Part shown: positions 50,549-58,670 of the stretch, piece by piece | Layout of the letters: every line of letters begins with the position of its first letter | Position numbering within the stretch: position 1 is the first letter of the stretch | Source: Haloferax mediterranei ATCC 33500 | GTDB lineage: Archaea > Halobacteriota > Halobacteria > Halobacteriales > Haloferacaceae | Assembly: GCF_000306765.2 (NCBI RefSeq) | Contig: NC_017944.1 | Span: 124,001 to 188,000, forward strand | Direction of reading: 5' to 3' | DNA: 64,000 nt | Position numbers and translations under genes: made by a program | The notes under the pieces: model-generated | Seen by the model: only the letters and a program-made list of their open reading frames with translations | Databases searched by the model: none | Told to the model about the DNA's origin: nothing

Positions 50549-52465
50549 TTAGATTTCGGTGATTCGTTCGTGAGCGTCGTCGAGTGCGGAAGCGTCTTCG
50601 GGCAGCAGCGCCACGACAACGTACTCGGCGTGTTCGTGGACGTACTCGACGAGGGAGGCGATTCGCTCGGAGTCGATTGCCTCCAGCGAGTCGAGCAGCA
50701 TGAACGGGAGTTGTTCGGCCACGTCGTGGACGAGGTACCCGGCGAGACCGAACACCAGTCCGATGACCTCGCGCTCACTCTCACTCAGGTGGTCAACCGT
50801 ATCCTCGTAGACGGACCCGGACTCGGTCTGTCTGACGATGTGGAGGTTGAACTCGCGGTTATCGCGGGACGCGCCACGGCCGGTCTGTTCTTGGTGAATC
50901 CGCTCGATCCACACCCGTTCGATGTTCTCGTATTGAAGAATGTCGAGAACGCGCTCCATGTGGTCGTTGAACGCGTCGACCGCCTCCGCTTCGATTCGGT
51001 CAATTCGACCCCGGAGTTCTCGAATTTCGTCGTCGATTTCCGCACGGCGGGCTTCGAACTCGGCGAGTTCCTCCTTCCGTGTCTGCGCCTCGTTTAGGCG
51101 GTCGCGAACGCGCTGGCGCTCGGATTCGAGGCGGTCACATTCGAGCTCCGCGCGGTTCGCTTTCGAGTGAAGTTCGACCAGTTCGTCGGTTTCGTCGTCG
51201 ACATCCTCGGCTTCCTCCTCGACGGCGGCAACCTCCTCGCGCAGTTCCTCTTGCCGGGATTCGAGGTCCTCGATACGGTCGGCCGTCTCTTTCCGTTCGG
51301 CGATTGTCTGTTCGAGTCGGGAAGACAGCTCTCGGCGTCGGTTTCGGCGCTCTTCGATGGAATCGACTCGTGACGAGAGTTCGTCAATCTCCTCGCGGGC
51401 CGACCGGCGTTCCGCCGCAAGCGTTGCGCGGTAGTCCTGAAGATGCTCGACGGTTGCTTCGATTGTCTCCTGTGAGACCTCGGAGCCACAGGTCCAACAG
51501 ACGATTTGGTCGTCACCGAGGAGTTGGTCGGTGACGTTTCCGTTTTCGTCGTCTCGCAGCGCACTCGCCACACCCGTGTTGCTGCCGGAGAGCATCGACT
51601 CGTTCGCGCGGACGATGTTTTGAATCTCGTTCATCTGCGATTCGAGTTCGCGGACGCGCTCGCGACGCGACTCCAATCGAGATTCGAGTTCTTCCGGAGA
51701 GTCGGTCGTCTCGTCGGGCAGTTCGTCGAGCGCTTCACGAATATCTGCTTCGTCGTCTCGAAGTGCTTCGAGACTCTGTCGCTCCGTTTCGAGTCGGAAA
51801 CGAACGTTTTCGAGCGTCGAACGGAGTTCGTTAAGTTGGTCAAGAAGTTCGTCGTCGCCATCATCGGACCGCTCTGCGGTCTCGATTTCTGCTTCGAGTT
51901 CTTCGAGTCGCTCGTGGGCCTGTTCTATCTTATTGTCGAGTTCGGCCTCTCGCTGCTCCAGATTCGCGATGGTCTGGTCGATGTTATCGCTCTCACGCAG
52001 TTTGCTGTCGATTTTTCGGCGTTCAGCCTCCAACTGCGTAATCTTCGCTTCGATAGCGGTGGTGTCGACGGGACGCATGATGAGTTCACGCAGGTCGTCC
52101 CCTCGCTCGACCGCACGACGTGCCTCGTTCGACTCCAGAAGGAATGCAAAGAGGTCGGCAAGTTCCGGGTCAGAAAGATACGGGTTACCGCTCGTAACGA
52201 CGTTCGAGCCCTGTCGTTTGAGGACGCGAGTGTACGTCTCATCGCCGAATGTCAGGCTGACTTCGCCCTCGTCAGCATCCGCCTTCAGCGATGCTGTATC
52301 GCTCCCGAGTGCGGCCATCAACGCCTGTAAGAACGAAGTACGGTTAGTGGCATTTCGGCCCACGAGAATCGTGATGCCGGGTTCGAATTCGACACTCGTG
52401 TCTTCGATTCCGCCAATGTTTCGCGCTTCGACGGTAACGCCGGTAGCGCGACTCGTGACAGTCAT
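50549..52465 (-). CDS. Archaea-specific SMC-related protein (partner of RdfA)
   Basis: A 638-aa SMC/Rad50-like protein from ATG 52465. The N-terminal P-loop is degenerate (ILVGRNATNRTSFLQALMAA, Asn-Arg in place of Gly-Lys), which is usual for archaea-specific SMC-related proteins. A long coiled coil occupies residues about 130-520, broken by a zinc-hook-like CWTCG near 322-325. At the C-terminus come the signature LSESEREVIGLVFGLAGYLV and the Walker B strand LPFMLLDSLEAI. In Haloferax volcanii such a gene lies beside rdfA and affects cell shape (from memory). It is divergent from rdfA here across a symmetric promoter. Confidence 0.88.
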   Translation of the reverse strand: MTVTSRATGVTVEARNIGGIEDTSVEFEPGITILVGRNATNRTSFLQALMAALGSDTASLKADADEGEVSLTFGDETYTRVLKRQGSNVVTSGNPYLSDPELADLFAFLLESNEARRAVERGDDLRELIMRPVDTTAIEAKITQLEAERRKIDSKLRESDNIDQTIANLEQREAELDNKIEQAHERLEELEAEIETAERSDDGDDELLDQLNELRSTLENVRFRLETERQSLEALRDDEADIREALDELPDETTDSPEELESRLESRRERVRELESQMNEIQNIVRANESMLSGSNTGVASALRDDENGNVTDQLLGDDQIVCWTCGSEVSQETIEATVEHLQDYRATLAAERRSAREEIDELSSRVDSIEERRNRRRELSSRLEQTIAERKETADRIEDLESRQEELREEVAAVEEEAEDVDDETDELVELHSKANRAELECDRLESERQRVRDRLNEAQTRKEELAEFEARRAEIDDEIRELRGRIDRIEAEAVDAFNDHMERVLDILQYENIERVWIERIHQEQTGRGASRDNREFNLHIVRQTESGSVYEDTVDHLSESEREVIGLVFGLAGYLVHDVAEQLPFMLLDSLEAIDSERIASLVEYVHEHAEYVVVALLPEDASALDDAHERITEI

Positions 52466-52490
52466 AGCGTGATACAATAATCCGATTCAG

Positions 52491-52541
52491 ATAATGGTTC
52501 GGATTCGATTACACCCGTATTGATGTAATGGAAACCATTAT
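52491..52541. promoter_or_regulatory. Mirror-symmetric divergent promoter of the SMC-like gene and rdfA
   Basis: AACCATTAT occurs at 52533-52541 on the plus strand and, exactly inverted, at 52491-52499. Its ends lie 26 nt from each start codon (52568 and 52465). Between them ATTACA (52508-52513) and TGTAAT (52524-52529) form a second inverted repeat with a 10-bp spacer, a possible operator. Confidence 0.7.
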
Positions 52542-52567
52542 GGATGCGGTTCTCTTTCTACTCACAT

Positions 52568-53164
52568 ATGCCTGATAATCGACCGAATCCAACTAACTCG
52601 AAGGTCGGCCGCCTCATCGAATCGTACGGGTTAGACGGACTCGGTGAAGAGCTTGAAGAACGATGGACGGCTGACGAGGATTCCGACAGTCTTCGAACGC
52701 TCGCAGACGTGTTCAACAACGAACTGCTCAAGGTTGCAGCGATAGACGCCGGGTTGGACCTCCTCAACGGCGAAGTGGAGACGTTGTACGACGCCCTGAC
52801 TGAAGATGCCGCAACGGGTGCCGAACGAACGCGGGCGCGTGGACGGCTCGAACGAGCCGGTATCGATGTAGATAGTCTGCAACAGGACTTCGTCTCGCAT
52901 CAGGCGATTCACACCTATCTGACTTCGTACCGGGGAGCCTCCAAAGAACGAAAGCGGAGTGACCCGACAGAACGAGTCCAGCGACTCCGTGGCCGTCTCG
53001 CTGCAGTCACCGAAAGTGCACTGGACTCCACGGCGAATCGCGGGGACTTAGTCGTCGGCTCACCCGAAGTGCTCGTCGACGTGCAAGTGTTCTGTGCCGA
53101 CTGTGGGAGCCAGTATGGATTCGACGAACTCGTTGAACGCGGAGGGTGTGACTGCGAGCAGTAA
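52568..53164 (+). CDS. rdfA: Rod-determining factor RdfA
   Basis: A 198-aa protein from ATG 52568 (MPDNRPNPTNSKVGRLIESY). RdfA family landmarks are SKVGRLIESYGLDGLGEELE, SLRTLADVFNNELLKVAAID, GEVETLYDALTEDAATGAER and, near the C-terminus, VQVFCADCGSQYGFDELVE with CxxC plus CDC, a small zinc ribbon. RdfA is needed for rod-shaped cells in Haloferax volcanii (literature known to me). The start is supported by the promoter box 26 nt upstream. Together with the divergent SMC-like gene it forms a conserved pair. Confidence 0.88.
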   Translation: MPDNRPNPTNSKVGRLIESYGLDGLGEELEERWTADEDSDSLRTLADVFNNELLKVAAIDAGLDLLNGEVETLYDALTEDAATGAERTRARGRLERAGIDVDSLQQDFVSHQAIHTYLTSYRGASKERKRSDPTERVQRLRGRLAAVTESALDSTANRGDLVVGSPEVLVDVQVFCADCGSQYGFDELVERGGCDCEQ

Positions 53165-53295
53165 TCCAAAAACTAGCAATACCGAAAACGGATTTGTATT
53201 AGATGTCCAACTAGTGTGAATCCAAACGGGACGAGGACGGGACTGATTTTTAGCATCCAGTGGGAACCTTTTATAAACTAGCCAATAAAATGTTC

Positions 53296-53330
53296 AAAAT
53301 TTCTAAAATTGTAAAAATTTTAGAAATTTT
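53296..53330. repeat. Perfect 15-bp AT-rich inverted repeat between convergent genes
   Basis: AAAATTTCTAAAATT (53296-53310) is exactly mirrored by 53316-53330 with a 5-nt spacer. It lies between rdfA and the UspA-domain gene, whose 3' ends face each other. A two-way terminator or a protein-binding site would fit. Confidence 0.7.
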
Positions 53331-53424
53331 CAGACAGGCTCAGTTATAGATCAATGGGTAGCTCCGGGAGTAGTATTGCTGAATTTTGAATTACCATTGA
53401 GAGAGTTGGCTGATGAAAACCATC

Positions 53425-54270
53425 TCATCCCGTGTTGTCCGCCTCATCAATCTCGTCCGTCTCGTCCGCCTCATCAATCTCGTCCGTCTCGTCCGCCTCA
53501 TCAATCTCGCCCGCCTCGTCCGCCTCATCAACCTCGTCCGTCTCGTCAGGTTCGAGCGGTCGCCGAACGACAATCACTGGACCGACAGTTTGCTCTGCGA
53601 CGCGCTCGGACGTCTCACCGAATAACTGGCCACGAATCGTCGGTTCCTCCTCACCCATCACGACGACGTCGTGGTCTTCAGCACCCGAGATAAGTGCCTG
53701 AAGCGGCTTCTGTGCGACGACAACAGAGCGAGATAGTTTGTCACGGTCGAGACCGAGGGTGGTAAGTTCGTTTACGACCTCGTCGAGGAGTGCTTCACCG
53801 TCCGGGACGGCCTCGTCGTTAGCGACGGCGTGGAACAGCGTAATATCGACATCCCGACCCCGACCGAGACCCGCGACGACCTTGCTAATCGTGTCGATAT
53901 TGATGTGTTCTTTGACCGGGACGATGATTCGGTCAAGAGTGGGGGCTGGGTTCGAAAGTAACACCGCGTCACAGTCGGCTTCTGTGGCGGTCCGCTCGAT
54001 TGTCTGGCCGGAGTCGTGGGTGAACACGAGATGTGTCTCGACTGCAGTTCCCTCGGTTTCGAATGCCTCTACGAGGTCTTCGAGTTCGGTCCGAGCCTTG
54101 GGTTCGAACTGTTCGCGCGCTTGCTCTGGTGCCGTCTGTTCGGGAATTTCGTGGTACGCCAAGAGAACGACTGTCGCACTCGAAAGTAAGCGTATCACCT
54201 GGTCCGGAATCACCTGCCCCTCCAGCACGGCGACGGGAACGAGCACGCGAACGTTACCAGCATCACGCAT
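53425..54270 (-). CDS. UspA-domain protein with acidic repeat tail
   Basis: A 281-aa protein. Two universal-stress-protein-like halves are seen: [20 protein letters not shown] at the start and [20 protein letters not shown] in the middle, with the ATP-site end [20 protein letters not shown] and [14 protein letters not shown]. After residue 240 the tail is a run of DETDEIDEA repeats encoded by 27-bp DNA repeats. The start overlaps the permease stop by 8 bp. USP-type partners of APC permeases are common in haloarchaea and may regulate transport. Confidence 0.82.
   Translation of the reverse strand: MRDAGNVRVLVPVAVLEGQVIPDQVIRLLSSATVVLLAYHEIPEQTAPEQAREQFEPKARTELEDLVEAFETEGTAVETHLVFTHDSGQTIERTATEADCDAVLLSNPAPTLDRIIVPVKEHINIDTISKVVAGLGRGRDVDITLFHAVANDEAVPDGEALLDEVVNELTTLGLDRDKLSRSVVVAQKPLQALISGAEDHDVVVMGEEEPTIRGQLFGETSERVAEQTVGPVIVVRRPLEPDETDEVDEADEAGEIDEADETDEIDEADETDEIDEADNTG
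53443..53550 (-). repeat. Four 27-bp tandem repeats encoding the acidic tail
   Basis: Copies start at 53443, 53470, 53497 and 53524; each encodes DETDEIDEA or a close variant. No spacers, in frame, inside the UspA-domain gene. Confidence 0.85.
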
Positions 54271-55729
54271 CGTCGCTCACCCCCTTCAAACGGACATCGC
54301 GTGCGTAGGCGAAGTACCACGCCAAGGCGGAGAGAGCGACGACTGCCCCAACTATCTGCGAAAGAGGCTGCATGAACGCAACGAGGCCGAAACTCGCAAT
54401 AGCCCCGAGGATTGGCACCAGCGGGTATCCGGGAACGCGGAACGACGGGTCGTACCAGTCGGGATTCGACCGGCGAATCACGATGAGCGCCAGACACATG
54501 AATCCGTACGTGATGAGGTGCAGAAACGACGCAACCTCCGCGAGCACTTCCGTCTCGCCGACGGCGACGAGGACGACAGTCGGGCCACCGACGAGCGTAA
54601 GGGCGAGGTGAGGCGTCCCATACCGAAGGTTGATTCGCGCGAGCTGCGGCGGAACCAGCGCGTCACGACTCAGTGCGTACAACGCGCGAGACGAACTCAA
54701 GATAGAGGCGTTGGCGCTCGAAACCGTCGCAAAGAGTCCGGCGATGAGGATGGCGACCGCACCGGGGAACCCGAGATATTCTCTGGCAACCTCGACGATT
54801 GCCGTTTCCCCGAAGGTGGCAAGTTGCTCACTGCCGAACGCACCCGTCGAAACCAAGATGGTTACGACATACAGAACACCCACAACGAGCACGGAACCAA
54901 TCATCGCGAGCGGGAGATTTCGACTCGGTTTCGTTATCTCGCCTGCGACGGTCGCTACCTGTGCGAAACCGAGGTACGAGGTGAAGACCAGCGCCGCCGT
55001 CGTAAAGATACTAAATGTCCCGTAGGGAACGAACTGCTCAGGGACAGTTTGGCGACCAAAAAGGCCGAGCGTGTCGAGAGACCCGTAGACGAGGAAGACG
55101 AGGAGAATCCCCAACAGGAGACTCACGATACTGTTCTGTAGTTTCGTCGTATTCTCGGTCCCGAATATACTGAGTGTGGTCAATACGAGACCAAACCCGA
55201 CACCTAACACAGCCACAAGCGAGACATTACCGACGAGAAGCGCCGGTACACCGATCTCTTCGAGCACCGCAATCGCGTACTGTGCGAACCCGACGAGATA
55301 AAACGCCGAGGCGAAGACGAGACCCAACCAGAGTCCGATGCCAACCACAGCACCGAAGGTGGACCCCATCCCACGGGAGACGAAGTAGTACGCACCCCCG
55401 CTTTTGGGCATCGCCGTGGCCAACTCGGAAGTCGGTAACGCAACGAGCAGGGCGATAACAGCGCCGATTGCGAAGGACACGGCCGCTGCGGGACCGGCTT
55501 CACCCGCCGCGAGACCGGGGAAGACGAAGATTCCGGCACCAACCATCGTCCCGATACCGATAGCGAGGCCCCCGCGGAGTCCGATTGTTCGCTCTAACTC
55601 GGTCCCGCTTTCGAGGATAGTCACCTCGTCAGCCGCGGCTCCAACGTCCACGGATGGGTCTGACGAGACGAGCGCATCGGCTTCGGGCATCGCTTTACCC
55701 GCCGGAGTACCGTCGTTGCCATCGGTCAT
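54263..55729 (-). CDS. APC family amino acid permease
   Basis: A 488-aa transporter with 12 predicted helices. The N-terminal tail of about 45 residues is polar. Helix 1 carries [19 protein letters not shown], the substrate-binding Gly-rich break of the APC superfamily; helix 6 has [20 protein letters not shown], and [17 protein letters not shown] and [17 protein letters not shown] follow. It probably takes up an amino acid with H+ or Na+. It is translated with the UspA-domain gene. Confidence 0.9.
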   Translation of the reverse strand: MTDGNDGTPAGKAMPEADALVSSDPSVDVGAAADEVTILESGTELERTIGLRGGLAIGIGTMVGAGIFVFPGLAAGEAGPAAAVSFAIGAVIALLVALPTSELATAMPKSGGAYYFVSRGMGSTFGAVVGIGLWLGLVFASAFYLVGFAQYAIAVLEEIGVPALLVGNVSLVAVLGVGFGLVLTTLSIFGTENTTKLQNSIVSLLLGILLVFLVYGSLDTLGLFGRQTVPEQFVPYGTFSIFTTAALVFTSYLGFAQVATVAGEITKPSRNLPLAMIGSVLVVGVLYVVTILVSTGAFGSEQLATFGETAIVEVAREYLGFPGAVAILIAGLFATVSSANASILSSSRALYALSRDALVPPQLARINLRYGTPHLALTLVGGPTVVLVAVGETEVLAEVASFLHLITYGFMCLALIVIRRSNPDWYDPSFRVPGYPLVPILGAIASFGLVAFMQPLSQIVGAVVALSALAWYFAYARDVRLKGVSDDA

Positions 55730-55933
55730 GTTGTACGTATACTATTGATGCGTCAACCAGATATATTCACAGGCCACCATACTCACGTGAACTAACACTT
55801 CATATTCAGGGGAATGATGTTTCAGGCCGAACGCGGCGAGAGAAAACGTTAATCCCTCTCCGACATGCTCTGAAACCAGAACGATGGTGCTCGGAACGCG
55901 ACACGGCGAAGCCAGCGGGCGAGGTGAGCCACG

Positions 55934-57187
55934 GTGAACTGGTCTCGGAAGTCACTCGACGAACTGGAAGCGTTCTACTGGGATACCGTCGCGCCAGCGA
56001 TGGACCGCGAGGGAATGGACCCGACACGCGACGTGCCCACCTACGAGTGGCTCACCGACCACGGTTGGTCGGGTATCGCCTACGCACTGCGCGAGAAACA
56101 CGACCTCACACCGCGAGACTTCTTCGTCGACGTCGTCGGTCTCGGTGAGGACGAATCCGATGCGGGCTACGAGTGGGGCATCGACGCCGAGGCCACCGTC
56201 GAAGCGTTCGAATCCTACCTCGACATGCTCGAATCGCGGCGCGGACTCGCCGACTCGACGCTTCCGACCCGTCGAACCCACCTCGCACGGTTCGCCCGCA
56301 CCTATCGCGACCTCCACGGGACCGCCGACCTGCTTTCTCGACTGGACGACAGGGACGCCGAACCTGACGAGATCGACCGCTGTCTCAACGTCCTCGACGA
56401 GTTCGACGACGAACTCGCAACCGACGGGACGAAACTCAAATATCTCCAGACGGTCCGCGCCTTCTACGAGTACCTTGTCGACTTCCGTCGGGCGCGGTAC
56501 AACCCCGTCGAGAACGCCGCCAAGCAGTTCCGCTGGGAGCAGGGGCAACCGGACAACCGAACCATGACGGCCGAGCAGGTCGGCAGGGTGTACGGCGTTG
56601 CCGACGACCTCGAAGAACGCCTGCTCGTCCTCGGTCTCGCCGGGTGGGGACTCCGCCCGAACGAACTCGCATCGCTCGACGCCTCGCAACTCGTCCTCAC
56701 CGGTGACGACCCGCACATCGCGTTCGAGGAGCGAAAGAACGGCCCCGGAACGGTCGCGCTGCTCTACGGTGTCGATGCCGTGGCGGCGCGAACCGACGAC
56801 CTCTCCGACGACGACTGGAACGGCGCGCTCTTTCCCTCGTCGCGTTCCTCGACGGGACACATCGCCCGCGAAACGGTCAACCGCCGGTTCAAACGCCTCG
56901 CTAGCGAGGCGGGCGTGACCGTCGACGGGAAAGTACCCACAGCGAAGCTCTGCCGCCGGTTCTGGTACACGGCGTATCAGGAAGCAGTCGACGACATGCT
57001 GGCGCAGTTGGAGGGTGTCGCCGCCGACCAAGGGTCGAAAAGCGCCAGCGTCGTCATGTCGAACTACCTTTCAGAGGAGCGCCGCCGGTCGTTCCGCCGG
57101 CAGGCGATGCGAGAGAAGTTAGCTGCAGTGTTCGAATCGGAGGCAGATGGGGTTGAGGTGGGAGCCGAGCAGACGATGGTAAACTGA
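55934..57187 (+). CDS. Tyrosine recombinase/integrase-like protein with altered active site
   Basis: A 417-aa protein starting at GTG 55934. The N-terminal 220 residues contain a SAM-like core-binding domain (ATVEAFESYLDMLESRRGLA, then KYLQTVRAFYEYLVDFRRAR). The catalytic part shows Arg241 (GWGLRPNELASLD), Arg341 in AKLCRRFWYTAY, where the usual His is Lys338, and Tyr378 in VVMSNYLSEE. Two of the basic residues and the nucleophile are kept. This type recurs in haloarchaeal genomes near conserved genes and may act in chromosome maintenance rather than in mobility. No att site is visible. Confidence 0.78.
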   Translation: MNWSRKSLDELEAFYWDTVAPAMDREGMDPTRDVPTYEWLTDHGWSGIAYALREKHDLTPRDFFVDVVGLGEDESDAGYEWGIDAEATVEAFESYLDMLESRRGLADSTLPTRRTHLARFARTYRDLHGTADLLSRLDDRDAEPDEIDRCLNVLDEFDDELATDGTKLKYLQTVRAFYEYLVDFRRARYNPVENAAKQFRWEQGQPDNRTMTAEQVGRVYGVADDLEERLLVLGLAGWGLRPNELASLDASQLVLTGDDPHIAFEERKNGPGTVALLYGVDAVAARTDDLSDDDWNGALFPSSRSSTGHIARETVNRRFKRLASEAGVTVDGKVPTAKLCRRFWYTAYQEAVDDMLAQLEGVAADQGSKSASVVMSNYLSEERRRSFRRQAMREKLAAVFESEADGVEVGAEQTMVN

Positions 57188-57319
57188 ATATTGCTATATC
57201 TATTCCAGTGGTCAGAAGACAGGCACGTCAAGAATAATCGGTTGGACTGGTTTGCTGATTGCGAGACAAGTAGAGGAACAGAACCTATAAGGGGAGCAAT
57301 CTCGTCGATGTCAATATGG

Positions 57320-57451
57320 TGTCCACTTCCCACGCCAATTGCTGGCGTTGGCACGCGTTTCGGGAAGTGGACAGTATCGCGGTTTAGGGTCGGACGGGCT
57401 TAACCCGGCAGATTCGACCGCGATGCTCACTCGCTTTCTCAATCGCATCGC
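57320..57451 (+). promoter_or_regulatory. Structured leader ahead of trpS
   Basis: TGTCCACTTCCC (57320-57331) pairs perfectly with 57362-57373 (12 bp), enclosing an inner hairpin ACGCCA/TGGCGT (57332-57337 and 57343-57348). A second hairpin, GCGATGC/GCATCGC, spans 57420-57451, 30 nt before the trpS ATG. If transcribed, this would be a folded 5' leader, unusual in haloarchaea where leaders are short. Confidence 0.5.
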
Positions 57452-57481
57452 CTCCAAAGTAACTACAACCATCAAACACAT

Positions 57482-58663
57482 ATGCCAGCAGAAGACGACT
57501 TCACCGTAACGCCATACGCCGTCGAAGGCGACATCGACTACGACCGACTCCTCGACAAGTTCGGGGCTGATGCCCTCACTGCCGAACAGAAGGCGAAGTT
57601 TCCCGACCCCGGCCATCCGCTCGTGCGCCGTGACGTGTTCTATGCAGAGCGAGATGTAGACCCATTCCTTGATGCCGCCAACGAAGGTAAACCACACTCC
57701 ATCGTGACGGGACGGGGCCCCTCAGGGCCGATGCACATCGGTCACATCTTCCCGTTCTACTTCGCTAAGTATCTGCAAGACCAGACGGGAACTCTCGTCT
57801 ACATCCCCTTCTCCGACGACGAGAAATACTTCCTAAAAGACAAATCGCTGGGCGAGATTAGCGACTACACCCGCGAGAACCTCCTTGACCTTCTCGCGGT
57901 TGGGTTCGACCCCGAGCGAACCCGAATCATCGTAGACACGGCTGACGCTGACGTGGTGTATCCTTTAGCAACTGCGTTTGCCAAGGAAGTGACGCAATCG
58001 ACCGTGGACGCAACATATGGAGAGCCCGAGAATATCGGTCTCTCGTTCTACCCTGCTGTCCAAGCCACACACCTCCTCTTACCACAACTTGTGGAGGGTC
58101 GCCATCCGACGCTCGTCCCGATTGCAGTTGACCAAGACCCCCACGTTCGAGTCTGCCGTGACATCGCGGCCAAGCAACGGTATGACGTGGCCAAGCCCGG
58201 TGCCTTGCTCTCAAAGTTCCTCCCGAGCCTCGAAGGGCCGGGGAAGATGAGTTCGTCCGACGACGCACCGAGCATCCTCCTTTCAGATGACCGGGAGACG
58301 GTCTTCGACAAAATCCGTACTCACGCTTACTCTGGTGGACAGACTAGTCTCAAAGAACATCGAGAACAGGGAGGGAATCCCGAGGTGGATGTCTCGTATC
58401 AGTTCTTGTACTACTTCTTTGAAGAAAGTGATGAGCAGGTGGAACGGCTTGCACGCGAGTATCAACAAGGGTCGCTCCTGAGTGGTGAACTCAAAGAGAT
58501 GGCGGCAGAGAATATTGCGAACTTCCTCGAAGCACATCAAGAACGTCGTAGGGCACTCGGCCCGCTCGAAGAAGAGTTGGAACAGTACCGCCTGACAGAG
58601 AGCGAGCGGCAGGATGCGCGGCGACGGGCAGGATACCCCGACAATTCTCTGGTTCAGCAATAG
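57482..58663 (+). CDS. trpS: Tryptophanyl-tRNA synthetase
   Basis: A 393-aa class-I synthetase that charges tRNA-Trp. The HIGH-type motif is in GRGPSGPMHIGHIFPFYF and the KMSKS-type motif is GKMSSSDDAPSI. Other family blocks are PFSDDEKYFLKDKSL, VPIAVDQDPHVRVCRDIA and the archaeal/eukaryotic-type PYAVEGDIDYDRLLDKFGAD at the start. The length is normal for the archaeal branch. Haloarchaea often have two TrpRS genes; I cannot tell which this is. The IS remnant starts only a few bases after its stop. Confidence 0.93.
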   Translation: MPAEDDFTVTPYAVEGDIDYDRLLDKFGADALTAEQKAKFPDPGHPLVRRDVFYAERDVDPFLDAANEGKPHSIVTGRGPSGPMHIGHIFPFYFAKYLQDQTGTLVYIPFSDDEKYFLKDKSLGEISDYTRENLLDLLAVGFDPERTRIIVDTADADVVYPLATAFAKEVTQSTVDATYGEPENIGLSFYPAVQATHLLLPQLVEGRHPTLVPIAVDQDPHVRVCRDIAAKQRYDVAKPGALLSKFLPSLEGPGKMSSSDDAPSILLSDDRETVFDKIRTHAYSGGQTSLKEHREQGGNPEVDVSYQFLYYFFEESDEQVERLAREYQQGSLLSGELKEMAAENIANFLEAHQERRRALGPLEEELEQYRLTESERQDARRRAGYPDNSLVQQ

Positions 58664-58670
58664 ACGCACC

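Noticed and set aside
53443..53550. CRISPR-like repeats
   Set aside because: In-frame 27-bp coding repeats without spacers.
57320..57451. tRNA or T-box upstream of trpS
   Set aside because: No T-arm, anticodon arm or CCA-like end is seen; T-boxes are bacterial. Kept only as an unnamed structured leader.
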